A stretch of DNA of 64,000 bases from Typha latifolia (Eukaryota > Streptophyta > Magnoliopsida > Poales > Typhaceae), in assembly GCA_019914945.1 (NCBI GenBank), contig CM034105.1, forward strand, positions 1-64,000. Reading direction: 5' to 3'. Shown piece by piece: positions 1-12,887 of this stretch (the first letter of the stretch is position 1; the number at the start of each line of letters is the position of its first letter). Position numbers and translations under genes: made by a program. The notes beneath the pieces were generated by a model. It made no database searches, was not told where the DNA came from, and saw only the letters and a list, made by a program, of their open reading frames with translations.

Positions 1-357
1 GATCGACACAATTAAACTACCTCAATTAATTCTCCAAGAAAATTAATTTTAAGCTCTTTCGTGCATGTAGCTTGTGAAAAGCTAGCTACACACGTTATAT
101 ATATATATATATATGGAGGAGTTTGGTGATGACCCAATTAACACAAAAGACCAAGAGACGAAGACTTTTTAACATCCCCCAAAACGAACAAAGTGCTGGA
201 AGAGTAATAGAAATTTAAGTTACAGCTCGCGTTTATTGCAGCTTGATGGAAATTAATAATAAAAGTAATGACGTGAATTACATATAGCTAGAATGCCGCG
301 ATGCAGTTTAAGGTGCTTCATCCTAATTCATTAAACTTATACCACTTTGGCACTAGA

Positions 358-405
358 CACTGGGCACTGGGCACTGGGCACTGGGCACTGGGCACTGGGC
401 ACTGG
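358..405. repeat. Minisatellite, 7-bp unit TGGGCAC
   Basis: Six perfect TGGGCAC units run from 361 to 402, flanked by CAC on the left and TGG on the right. The plus strand therefore has seven GGG/GG runs separated by CACT, which fits the G3-N4 pattern of a potential G-quadruplex. No gene is adjacent. Confidence 0.95.
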
Positions 406-1340
406 CCTGTTTGCAGTCCGCCGAGAAGGTATCCTAATTAATGGCCGGTCAATGAAATAAAGAAGTGGATAAGTATTAACTAAAGGAAGCTTCTCATCTC
501 AATATCCCATGGGATCATCCATCCATTACATCTCTGAGACCGAAGGTCCGTTTTGGTCATTTCTCGCAGCTTCCCAGAAATGACAAGCTGAAGCATCTCT
601 GTGTGTAAATAAAAACAAGGGTAGAATAGAAGAGCATGAGATGAGGTACGTCTCCATATTATAACTAAGCCTAAGTGTATTGCTATAAAAGCAAACTTCA
701 TTTTTTTAATATATATTTTAAATTAAAGGGGAAGAATTCCGATTTCACAAGCAACTTTAGTTTACTTGGTATTATATTATCAAGTAATTCTATAATGAGA
801 GCCGTGGGAAGAAAAGGTTAAATTTTTTAAAAACAAAAGGAGTGGATGTTTTTGGAAGGGTGTACATAAATTAGGGCACATGGCATGGCAAGGAATGAAG
901 AGCTTTTCTCTTATTCTTCTTCTTAATATATATATATATATACCAATTGATCGGGGTATATATGTTGGTGAGGGGGGTCCAGGCAAGGGCAAATTAGGGA
1001 ACAAAACTTTCCTAATTCCTAAGCCATGTCGTAATGGAACCAAGACAGGACGAGACTGTGTGTTTCCATGCAACCACAACCCCAATGCTCAGGTTTGGGG
1101 TTTGGGGTCCGCCCGGGCTCACCATACCATATATAACACCCCCTTTTATTAATTAATTGAGATGAATTACGTCGTTTACTAATCATCTAACTTTGATTCG
1201 TATTCATTTAATATCAATCTTAAATTGACATTTTTTTTGAACCGGACGAGAATTACGAATGGTTTGCACCTAAACCTAGACAGACTTTTTTCAAACTACT
1301 TCCTCTGAACTAAAGTAGGCAGTTACAATTGCTTATCGAT

Positions 1341-1367
1341 AATAATAATAATAATAATAATAATAAT
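1341..1367. repeat. (AAT)9 microsatellite
   Basis: Nine uninterrupted AAT triplets. A neutral, probably polymorphic simple repeat. Confidence 0.95.
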
Positions 1368-4092
1368 TAGTTGTAGATACCTAGTAGTTGATTAACATTT
1401 TGTGGTAGGTGACAAAGAAAAATAAATAAAATAAAATAAAATAATCTAGTTATATATATGTTGTGCGTAATGATATCATTCTCCATTTAACATTCATCGT
1501 GCATGACGTTTGTTGCAGTTGCATTGCTCCATTTTCAAACTTTCTTTTGTTAAAGCACCAATTGGAGATGATCTGAAATCTTAAAATTATACATAAATTG
1601 CTGGCGTCTTTCCTCACCCAATACCTAGTCAGTTTCGCTCACACCATAATGTCAAAAAGTTTCTTTCAATTAATGGAGTTGTGATGCCCCCCGGATAACC
1701 TTGGGAAGTGTGTGTGTGTGTTAGTTAAGAAATAAGCTAGCCACCAAACTCGACTCTCCATATTTTATTTTAATCTTATACCGGACCACCAAGTTGGGTA
1801 GGAATGTGTTCAGTTTAGAAACAGTACGTGAGCCTTGTTTTATGGTCTATTTGATTCAGATTAATGGGTGAGCCAAGAAGAGGTCCCAAATTTGGAGACA
1901 CATTGAGAAGAGTAGGTAGATGTGTAGCTCAACACCTCTTTATAATGCCAAATTATAAATGAGACTGTCTGGGTCCATCTACGTTGTGATTTGAAAGGCC
2001 CTTAGCTCCGCTGCTACATGCTTTGATGCAGAACGCAACAAGCTGTCATTACAATATAGTTGGTTGCTGATCTAAACGTACCTACTTAAGATTAGGTGCT
2101 TAAAATTATGTGTAATTAGCTGGTATATGGATGTTCTCCAATGCACGTACCGATAATAATAATTAAGGATCCAACTCCAGAATTCTAAGCGTTGACATTA
2201 AGAAAATTATGTACACCATTAATTCGTTGGGTTCCAAAGTTTAAATATTATATATATGACGACCAAGACCAACTCATATATATGAGAGTAGTTCAACGTT
2301 ACATGCATGTAGGACAACCAAAGTTGATGATGGCCCACGTCCCTCAAAGATATATGTGAGTAATAAAGACTAGCTAGCGCATGCTAATTAAATACCTATA
2401 AATTTGTAAGGTTCGATTTGTGGAGTGCTATTTAGACAGGGAATCTAAATTTTCCAGGGTCCCAATATTGGTCTTTTCGTATGACGTGATGAATGAGTTG
2501 ATTAATGAGGAATAACTTATATGCAACTGCCAACTAATTATCTAGATTTGCACTGTGTTGACATCCTCGTTCGTGTTTGCGTTCAAGTAACAACATTACT
2601 TTGCGCAAATTGTAATCAATATACTTAATATAGTTTTAACAAGTCATGTGCAAATGAAGATATATATATGTATATGACGAGCTGCCAACTTTTCTCCATT
2701 GCTTTCCTTAATTTTCTTGGTTCCTTCTGAGGTTGTTATAAGGTCATAAATAGTGGGAGCTAGGAGCTCCATCTTGGCGTGCCAGTGTTTGGGTTGGGTT
2801 CATCCTTTGGTGGAGTAACACTGGAAAGTATAGCCACAGAAATAAAAAGAGGTAGATCAAATACTTTGGTCATATTGCGCTTGTGAGAGTACAAATTTAT
2901 TAATTAAGCAGGAGATTGCAATCAATGATCACTTGAATAAAACTGTGACCTTTGGAGGATGACCCAAAAGAAGAGAAAAATAAATAAATTGCAATTGGAA
3001 ACCGTTGGTTATACACACACACATGGACACAATCACCTCTTGCTTTAATTTAATTGGTTTCATCGTTTTCTTCTCATTAAATGATGTCAGAAAAGCTGCC
3101 AAGAAGTGGCAGTTTTTGGGGGGAGAGGATGCATGGCTGTTGCTTTCCGGATCAGATGGCCTGATCGAGTTTGGATGGTTGTTGTTTCCAAGCTTCAGCA
3201 ACCATCAAAGCAAACGCTATCATCCCAGCCCCTTGCAGTAGCTGTTATTATCATCAGATGTACTGCTACTACTATTCCGGATAAAATAGTCTTCAGTTCC
3301 GCCAGGCATAGCTCCTTCTTTTCGATAGTATAAATTGTTTTTTTTTTTCCTTCATATATAAGGATTAGTTAATTTACTATTTACTGAAAATAAAAATTAA
3401 CAAGAAAATTTTTTAATAGCACCAGCCAAGTTATGTTTAAATATGCTATTCTCTCTGTCTTTCTATACATATAACGTTCTTAGTATGTGGTCGCATCAGC
3501 TAAGAGTCATATTTTGGATAGTAATTAGCTCATTACCTGCTTATTATACTTGCATCTAGCTTAACATTTGACAAGGAAATGATAACAATATCTCTCGATT
3601 AATTTAAATTAAGAAGGACCGACTATGAATAAGTTATTACTAGCTGCTCCACTTTCATGGTGATATATATATATATATATATATATATTGATGTAAATTA
3701 AAGAATGCTAAGACAACAATAAACATCAACAGTGTTAACAAACAATCCTTGGATGGATCATACGACACACATATACAACATAGAAAAAGAGTCTAGAGGA
3801 ATCATGGAGTTAATACCATGCAAATGGTAATATATAACGTACCAAGAACTCATGCAAACACGTACAGCACAAAGACAATTAAGGTGCCCAACCACTACGC
3901 GGAACCCGTGCTTTTATTTTCTTTGTTCTTGTACATGTCGGATACCACGACAACGTCCTTCATTATTATACTATACGTGCACAATAAAGAGGTAATTAAA
4001 AGGATTAGACTTAATTACTCAACATTAATCCAATATCCTAGACAGACTAAGATCGATGTGGTCCAGTACTGTAATTAGACTCTCACAACTTG

Positions 4093-4094
<2 letters not shown>

Positions 4095-4147
<53 letters not shown>
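4095..4147. repeat. (GA)n microsatellite
   Basis: About 26 perfect GA dinucleotides. The Glu/Arg and Ser/Leu low-complexity open frames across it on both strands are translations of the repeat, not genes. Confidence 0.95.
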
Positions 4148-4150
<3 letters not shown>

Positions 4151-5686
4151 ATATAGCTCTCTGGCCACGAACCCAAACAGTGAAAAGCAACAGTCCCTAA
4201 ATCTGTCCGTATATTTGGGTTTACTGTTGATCGTCTTTGATTCTCACACCTCCTCTTAATACTATTCACTGCTCCACTTCTTCTGCATCATATTTATTGC
4301 TATATGAGGTAAAAGGGATTTCCTTCCTGACATCTGAATATACTCAAATCTAAGTGAATTAATTACCCACCCCTGCACTGCATGCCAACCACCACCACCA
4401 TCCCTCCCCCCAAAATATATATATATATATATATATTATCCGGATATTTGTTCTTCCTTTTTTTTTTAATATATTTGTTTTTCTTTCTTTCTATTTATAG
4501 TAAAAAAAAAAGAAATTCACCAAGTAACAGTGTACAGTGGCCGTTTGATCTTTTCCGTTCCGCAGGCATTGCGTTCGGCTCCGGTGGACAGAATGGGTGT
4601 GACTATTTGCATCGAACGGCTGAGATTGCATGAACAGCGGAGTGGAACAGTTTTATCTCTTGCTGGTCCAAGGGACATCGCAACGGCCAAGATCCATGGG
4701 GCCCGTGTGTCGTCTCGACACGTGGAGGCCAATCATTCCCCCTTTGTTTTGTCCTGTTCTGTTGCCAATCAAGTTAAATGCCCCTGCAACACCTTTACAT
4801 GTCGCACTAAGTTTTCTTTGACGTATAAACAAACAACGGATTTAGCTACTCGTCGCTGTCTCTTAATAATGATTTAATCAAGGTTGGATGACAGTTGTTA
4901 ATGCCCACATAAGACAACCCGGCGGCGCTAAACTAGTTCCGACCCCAAGGAATTAATGTCAACTTCCTTCCTAAGTTTGACAGAGTCTACTAGTCTAATG
5001 CCATGCGTAGTTAATATCAAGCAATCCTACTTGGCCTCCTTATCCGTCGACGTTCCAACTACTATTCCCACCCTTTAAACAGCTCAACGACTTTAGATGA
5101 GTTTTAACTCTCAATTGTTATTTAATTTAAGTCTTAAAAAAACTTTTCAAAGTGATTGAAAACAACAAGTAAACAAACAAAAAAAAAGAAAGGAGATGAG
5201 GGGCACTATTGGAAAAAAGGGAAAGGCAGTTAGTTATTCATGCGATTTGCGAGTACAAAGATAACAAACTCTGCCACACCCGGATATTGTTCCAAAAACT
5301 CGATTCCTTCATCCTCACGTATTTCGAGGCATCACTTACTTTTACAGTTTACTCCCCTCTTATTACATGTTACAGCTTTCCCCTTATGTATTGCTGCTTG
5401 GTTTGTCTCTCCCTCTCTCTCTCTCCCCGATGTCTTTTAGAAAAATATAAATAAATAAATAAAAGTAATGAGAGGATAGTTATAATATTAATTCCTCCAA
5501 TATGTAATGCGTCCATGATTCCAAAAAGAAATTATATATATATTAAATATCTTCCTTAAATCAAGTTAATAAACAGTAGTTTTGGGACATAGATAGATAG
5601 GAAGTATGTTTTAAACTGGGAGCCAGAGCGGGAGGAGTAAAAATAAATTTGTGTGCATGCATGCATGTTGATGTCGATTTGGGAGT

Positions 5687-5718
5687 GGGGAATGGGGAAT
5701 GGGGAATGGGGAATGGGG
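5687..5718. repeat. Minisatellite GGGGAAT with five G4 tracts
   Basis: Five GGGG runs (5687-5690, 5694-5697, 5701-5704, 5708-5711, 5715-5718) are each separated by AAT. This matches the canonical intramolecular G-quadruplex pattern with 3-nt loops. No coding gene is nearby. Confidence 0.95.
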
Positions 5719-8700
5719 ATGTATGTCATTGTCTTGTTATCCCCCAACAATGAAAGGAGATGTCTTCTTAGTTGCATGTGCTCCATCTTTTCACAGCAGC
5801 AAAACCCGGGGATTCCACCATGTGCTCACATTTCCGCCGTAGTACTTGTCGCCTCCCAAACAGCTAGCATGCATGCAGGAGATCTACTCATTATTATAAT
5901 CTTATCTTATCCTATCCTATCTACTCATCAGGTTTAACTTAATTAATCTGCATCCATCTCATCTACCATCGCTTTCTTTTGTGATCAGATGGTCATTCAA
6001 ATATTACGACTCTTTACCTACATTTTTGGTCTGTTGTTAAGTGTTTGATCAATTCAATTCATGTCAATATTAAAACAGCGACATAAATCACTGTCCATCT
6101 GAAAAGAAGAAAAGAAAAGAAAAAAAAAAAGACTTTTTACTTATCGTGTAGTTGACAAGGTGAATTTTTTAATCTCCCATCCAACGTCATTTGATAGGTA
6201 GCTCCACATAACTATGATCAATCACTTCTTGGTTAGTTAGGGGAGGAGTTAAATTTGGACCAATTAAATTGATAAATTTGCTTCTTCTTTTTTTTATAAT
6301 CAATATCGTCCTCTTTACTTACTTTGCTTAGGTCTAAGGCAAGAAATTAAAGCAGCGGGTTCCTAACGCAGTTGCAATTGTTAATCTCATCGATGACTTC
6401 TTTTCATGCTAAATTTCGGTTACTGGGCAAGGAGGGTCAAAAAGCTCACAAAGCATGCCATTCATACACGCATCATCCCACAGAATAAAGAAAGTAAGGA
6501 CGAATGACATTTCAAATGGCCTTCCACAATCTAAACAGTCAAAGTATATGTTTCTGAATACTTCCAAGACGTTTAATTATGTCAATAACTTAGCTCATAA
6601 CGTGCATCGAGTCAAATAATTCCTCAAAGTCCAATTGAAAAACGTAAATATATCAAGATTTGGCAAGAAACCAAAAGAAGATTCAAATTGCATGATTCCC
6701 ATGAATCAACTTCTATTAGGAAATCAGATTTGATCAATGCCTCTTTATGGACTAGAAAGCTTGTCAAAGTTTTAGTTAATTTGATATAATATCTAACAAC
6801 TCATATGAAGCAAGCAAGCAGGTTAAGATGTGAAAAGATGGTTGGTCTGTGCACCAAATTAATCTTTATGGGAACAAACATTGATCCCCCACCACAACCT
6901 CATTAGTAATGACAAAAAGAAGATCCCCCCCAAAAAAAAAGTTTCACACTTCCTGAAGTTGGTCGACCCATTGGGCTCCAACTCCGCCTACTGTGGAGAC
7001 CATCCAACCAAAGTAGTTGGCAGACATGAACAAAAAAATTATGGAAAATGCTACGGGCGAGATGCTAACATCCATCATTTATAACACTGTCGATGATTAG
7101 AATGTCTTATATACATGGGCATGATAGAGCTGACTATATATATATATATATATATATATACTAAAAATAATAATTGGAACGCAAAGAGAAGAAAAGGCTT
7201 TGGTTGGGAGAACCTACAAGGTTGCTCGATCTTCTTTGTCCAAAGTTGGCATCAACAGAAGAGAAAAGGAGAAGCATGCATGCAAAGTCTGTGGATAGAT
7301 ATTGAGAACAGAGCTGCATCCATCCTCCACTGTAGTGGAGAGCGCAACTACAATGTAATTGAAGTCCCGACCACCTACCGACAGTGTTGGGTCACCAATC
7401 ACCATGCATGCTAAGTAAGTAGCCTCCAAGCCGCGTCCAATATATGCATGCATGGCCCATGACCATCATTTCTCTCTCGATCGGTCCCCATCCATCTTTC
7501 TAGTTACGTTGTTTCCTCTCTACAATTAATGCATTCCCTCAATCTACAGTGTGAATGGAGGGGGACGAGAGCGGAAGACATACTTTGCTTGTCTCTGTGT
7601 TATTCCATGACCCCACACCTGGAACAGAGAGACATGGTCAAGGAATACTACTACCCTTCAGATGCTCTGCTTTAATTTATTATAAGCCACTTTACTGCAT
7701 AAATGCCCAACAGTTTGTGGACAATAGTCAATAGTGGTGTGGCCCGTAGGGCTGTCAAAAGCCCTCCAGTTTGACTCAGTAAACCTCAATTTACATACGA
7801 AAATTATTTTTAAACCGAGCTCAACTTAATAAGACTCAAAAAATAATAATATAATATTTCAGTGTATAATACATATACTTAATATAAATCTTTAGATCAA
7901 ATTAGTCCTTCTACTGTGACTCACTATTTGATTAGGTCTTAAACGCAAAATTAGTTTCAACTCAAGCTCGATCAGATCTGGGATTAATTATACTCCTAAC
8001 TGTGGGCTGAATTAAGTAGGCCGAAAATAGACCGTGACTGCATGACAGACATCAAACTGCAACCGCATCTATCCGTGTCCACTGCTCACTATTCCTAAAC
8101 CAATTAATTAACATGATTTAATATTTAGGCTGGTCGTTGCCATCGACAAGTTTCATCATAGTAAGGATAAAGCCAAGAATGTTTACTTAAACTTATAGAC
8201 ATGGATTCACAGTTCCGGGTCCGTAATTACAAAGATAAAATAGGAGAGGCTAAAAATGTATATATATTTTAAAAAAAAATTCCATAGATCCACATGGACC
8301 ACACCGGTGGCTTAGAGAACGCTGGATCACTTTCGTATAGATTATTAAAAATTAGCTATTCTTCAAACTCTTGACCCTCTACTGCTCAGTTGCTCATAGA
8401 ATAGTAACGTTGATTAACCATGAAACAGAAATGAGAACTCGTAAAATCCAATGCCAATGAACAAAGAGTTTAAGAAAATCGAGCTTCGTATGTACATTTT
8501 TAGATGACGCAATTTTCGAGTTTGGTGATGCTTGAACATTGCTGAGGCTGCCACAATTCAATATAATAGAAGTTGATTGCTGAAAATAATAGAAGAGTTA
8601 ATTGACGTTCTCCATGACCAACCAATGTGATCATTCCAGTAGTTTGTAAGTAGGGCAACTAAAAAAAATCAGCTCTCAAAGCTCACGCTGGTGGATTTAT

Positions 8701-9149
8701 GTACATACAGAAAATTGATACTTCAAGCATTCGAAAGTATTTTCGTTGACCCTCAAGATGGATCGTGCAAAAGAAAGACAAGCAAAGTATAAGTTTTCTA
8801 GCAGTCAGCAATCCCAATAGGTTATCTATCAACAACCATATATAATAATGAGAACAGAACTGATATATTAAAGAGAAGCATTTGAAGGTTAAACACATTC
8901 TACGCACTCAGCTTAGAAATTAGAGGCGTCCATCACAAGAAAAATCGACACAGTACAAGAATAAACCAACAGGACAATCTCAAACAGCAGTCGGAAAACG
9001 ATTGCTACGGATTCCAGCTCAATCACCAGCTATTACTGACCAGGCATACAAATGGAAAAACTTCATGGAAATTGTTCTTCCCTAATAAAACTTAAGCTTG
9101 AGATTACTGTTCAAGCACCAAGAATATCTCAGACAACAGAAATCCTCGC

Positions 9150-12100
9150 TCAATCAAATGCCTCGTCATCATCGTCTGGAAGAGGCTGCGCTGCAGCAGC
9201 AGCTATCTCAGCTTCATATCTGTGGGAAAAGACGATTCATCTCACAGTCAGTAAACCAGAAGATCAATAGAAAATTAACAGAAAGATTAAAACAAATGTG
9301 GAGAGAGTCCAGCAATACACCGACGAGAAATATGAAAATATATGCTGGAAGAAAAAAGCAACACCTACTATATACCTATTTTCACTTCAACTTCAAAGTT
9401 GGAAAAAAAAGGTTTAACATCAGCAACTAAATGCAAAATGGCAAAGACTCGTATATATAACCACACCAATCAAATAAACTCAGGATATCCTGGAAAAACC
9501 TACTACATCATAATCACCAAATTACATTTTTAAACAGAGCTACCATTTAATAACTACATATTGCTTCATACAAAATCAATCTGGGAAGCACCAACAGATA
9601 AATCTCTCAGAAAAAGTAGTAAGTGCTTATTTCCTTTACCTACCACCAATTTCATGTTAATATACTTGCATAGAATTCACCACAATTCCTACATTTGGTG
9701 TCTATATGTTTAAATACCATGAACTTCCACAAACACAGACAAATCTTTCTCACTTACTGTTGTTGCGCAGCAAGATCAATTTGAACCTCAGGAGGAGCAA
9801 GAGCTGGTGACTCAACAAAGTGAAGATTTGTGTCCCTGCAAAAGGAGTAATCTGATATTAACTCCACTTCTCAGAATTTGAAAACAAACATGACTCATGA
9901 AATGTGACAAACAACTACTGTACCCTGCAAGCTTTCTGGCTAAATAGAGAAATGGCTTCTCAAAGTTGTAGTTGCTCTTTGCAGAAATTTCATAATACTG
10001 AAGATTCTTCTTCCTGTGAAATGTGACCATCTTTGCTTTTACCTGCCTGTTCTTCACATCAACTTTATTTCCGCAAAGAACAATGGGAATATTCTCACAA
10101 ACTCTGTTTCAAACAACATAAATATATGTATATATTGGCAAAATTAAAAATATCAGAGAACAATGATCTGAAACTTCAAGGGAAAAAAACTGACCTGCAT
10201 AAATCCCTGTGCCATGTAGGAACATTTTTGTATGTAAGCCTTGCAGTGACATCAAACATGATAATGGCACATTGTCCATGGATACTGCCAAAGAAATGTA
10301 TCAGTTAGTCTGTTACCATCACGGCAAAATACTAAAATAATATTCAAAGAAAAGGTTGTCGAAGGACACATTCAAAAGAAAAAACAGTATTTTTTACTTT
10401 ATACTTTTACAGTAAAATTCAATGATTCTTGAATTGTTCAACTGGATCCAGAGTGGATATAAAGCAAATAGACCAAAACTGGACAGGAATATAGCATCAG
10501 AAGCTGATCATTTACGAGGAGCTAACAAGCTGCAGGTCTGGCAGTTAGACCGAAGAAGACTTGAATTTAAGAAGACTTCAAGAGGAAATTGGTTAAAATA
10601 CTACAATACATCAACACGAAACAAAAAATGGAGCTCAAATCATAACTAATCAAAGAAACCCTGCAACAAAAGCTGAGACACTGCTAGGTCTGGCAGTTAG
10701 ACTGAAGAAGTTTGGGATGATTTTGGTTTCTGTACTTGGAAAACTGATCACATTTGGTCAAGAAACTGGGTAGCAGATCCAATTCCACACTTAATAGTAG
10801 AATAGGAAATGGAATATCCCAGATGATAAGTTAAGCATCATTTCCAATGGATTACAACATCTGGATTCTGGAGTTTAAGTTAGAAAAAGGCCATTTGGAT
10901 AATAAATGCAGAATGTGAGGAAATCCCACATGGTATTCTCAAACCAAACAGCCCAAGCAGCCCAGGTTCCAAGATCAGCTGTCAATGAAACTTGTTTATC
11001 CTAATGGATGATCACATTAAGCAATTGCCTTCCTCAACTCTTGTTTTCCAGCATTTTCCTTTGCAATAGTTTCTAGAATGTAAACTAATTGTACAAATTA
11101 TGTAGATTAAATATTATCTTCAGCCATAAATAAGACTCCGAAAAGCAATCAATCATGGGTGCGGTGCTATTCAAGTCAAGTGACAGTTTATGTATCCTTA
11201 GAACATTAGTTCAACATACTTCCATATTGGGTTTCAATGATTCTACGGAAATGTGAATTATTGGACTTCCCAATACCACATATGCAATGGTTTAGAGGAT
11301 TTCCAAGTAAAGGGTTTTGTGGTATTTTTTTCTCTATATTTAGTATTATAAAAAAAGTCGGCAATCGCTTAGTAAAATTTAGAGAATTGAATTAAAGGAA
11401 CAAACATAAACCAAAACTGTAAACGTGATAAGAAAACAATATGGATTTAAAGAATGTGTGTACAAAATATACAAATCCTTTTTAGCTACTTTGCAATACT
11501 AATTCTTCCATTGGATGGAGAAGAGCATGAATTCTATTGTCAGTCAACTAAATTTTGTTGCAACAGGTACCAAAGGCCACAGTCAGTTAAATAAATTCCG
11601 GTTGCAAACTAGGAACATTCATCATTTTACCATACACAACAAATAACTTAAAAAAAAAACAGCGATATCATGATAGTGATAATAGAAGATTACACTGTTG
11701 GCTACTTTTTAAAGTGTGCTAGAAGAAGAACCAAAAAGTGCAAAGTACTTAAGAGTTTTAAAAAAATTAAGACTTAGAGATGAAGATCATAATATACACA
11801 CAAATGTAATATATTACGTCTAGCAACACCCCCCCACACCAGTTCGCACAACACAATAAAGCATTAAAAAAACATTCGAATAATACATCAAAAATAAAAG
11901 TAATTTTGTTACTTGTGTTCTATCATATGCTTTTTGCTACTCCCAATGATTCAGATGCACAGAACATTACATCCATAAACTGTAGCTATGAAAGTTATAA
12001 GGGGACAAAGGAAGAATAGGCTAGAACAGTATAGGACGTCTACTGTAACCATGCAATGTTTCTTTTGTTTCAGATAGGTAAAACGAACCACAGTACCTAC

Positions 12101-12887
12101 ACCCAAATGGGAATAAATGAAACTAGGAAGCCAGAGGCAGCTATTTTCACCAAAATCCTTACAGTAGATCATCATATTTCAATATCACAGAGTTAGGCAG
12201 ATATCAATAAGGATACATTGTCGACGAAGCACATTATGGTTTTACAGCACAAAAACGAAATACAACAAAATCAGAAACTATACTCACTAGTATCCGTCGC
12301 GAAGCCCACCAAACTTCTCCTGCCCAGCAGTATCCCAGCAGTAGAAGCGGATTTTCCCACAGTTAGTGTGGAAATCCAACGGATGCACTTCGACACCAAT
12401 AGTAGCTGCCATATACGGAAACAAAAACATAAGAAGATATTTATACAGTAGCAACAGAAACCAAACAAGCGGATCGGATGCTTACGTTCGTATTTTTTCT
12501 CAAACTCTCCTGTGAGATGTCTCTTGACGAATGTCGTCTTTCCTGCGCAAAAAAACACGTCAACTTCATTACAAAAGTATCCATCTTTTCTTCAATTAGT
12601 GGATCAACAAGGGTCAACATATCAATATATAACGTCAAATGTATGGATTATACATAGCTACAACAGCTAGATCCAGAAAAACGAGGAAACAAAAAAAGAT
12701 ACCTGTTCCTCCATCTCCAACGATCACGAGCTTAAAACTAGGGTAATCCACCGTCTGCTGGTTTGGAAGAGCCTGCAGCACGTACCATAACAAGAAGAGG
12801 TCAGTTGCAAAACCAAAATCCTATTAATATCACTGGAAAGTGAGATCGCAATCGGAAGAAGAAGACGAGAAGTGAGAAGGCCACCAT
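9150..12887 (-). CDS. RAN: GTP-binding nuclear protein Ran
   Basis: Ran is the small GTPase that sets directionality of nuclear import and export and acts in spindle assembly. Coding exons (high to low): 12887-12885, 12772-12703, 12542-12486, 12405-12288, 10284-10195, 10103-9924, 9835-9758, 9219-9150; 221 aa, the usual plant length. Visible motifs: P-loop GDGGTGKT (residues 20-27), effector-loop [19 protein letters not shown] (68-72), NKVD (125-128), SAK (153-155) and the acidic tail [10 protein letters not shown]. The first coding exon is only the ATG, followed at once by a GT donor; this is forced because the next exon starts with the Ala codon directly after an AG. Intron 4 is about 2 kb. 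Residues 56 (His) and 138 (Met) differ from the Phe and Gln I expect in plant Ran. Identity is certain; UTR ends were not determined. Confidence 0.97.

Larger units (their letters stand above)
1..9149. other. Intergenic, no gene supported
   Basis: About 9.1 kb of AT-rich DNA. The open frames are short, lack splice-compatible partners and resemble no family I know. It holds TA, AAT and GA microsatellites and two G-rich 7-bp minisatellites (listed separately). A GC-richer island at about 4530-4790 has an ACACGTGG-type ABRE core near 4717-4725, so it may be a distal promoter, but no transcript follows. I found no tRNA and no mature miRNA that I recognise. The last few hundred bases before 9150 are probably the Ran 3' UTR. 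Confidence 0.6.

Noticed and set aside
4056..4269. Open frames on both strands through the GA microsatellite
   Set aside because: Their length comes from the dinucleotide repeat; no conserved sequence and no splice partner.
4530..4877. 115-codon plus-strand open frame
   Set aside because: No recognisable family and no upstream or downstream exons; better read as GC-richer promoter-like DNA.
7746..8020. Possible second hAT-like element starting TAGGGCTGTCAAA
   Set aside because: Only the left end resembles a terminus; no matching right end or 8-bp target duplication was found.
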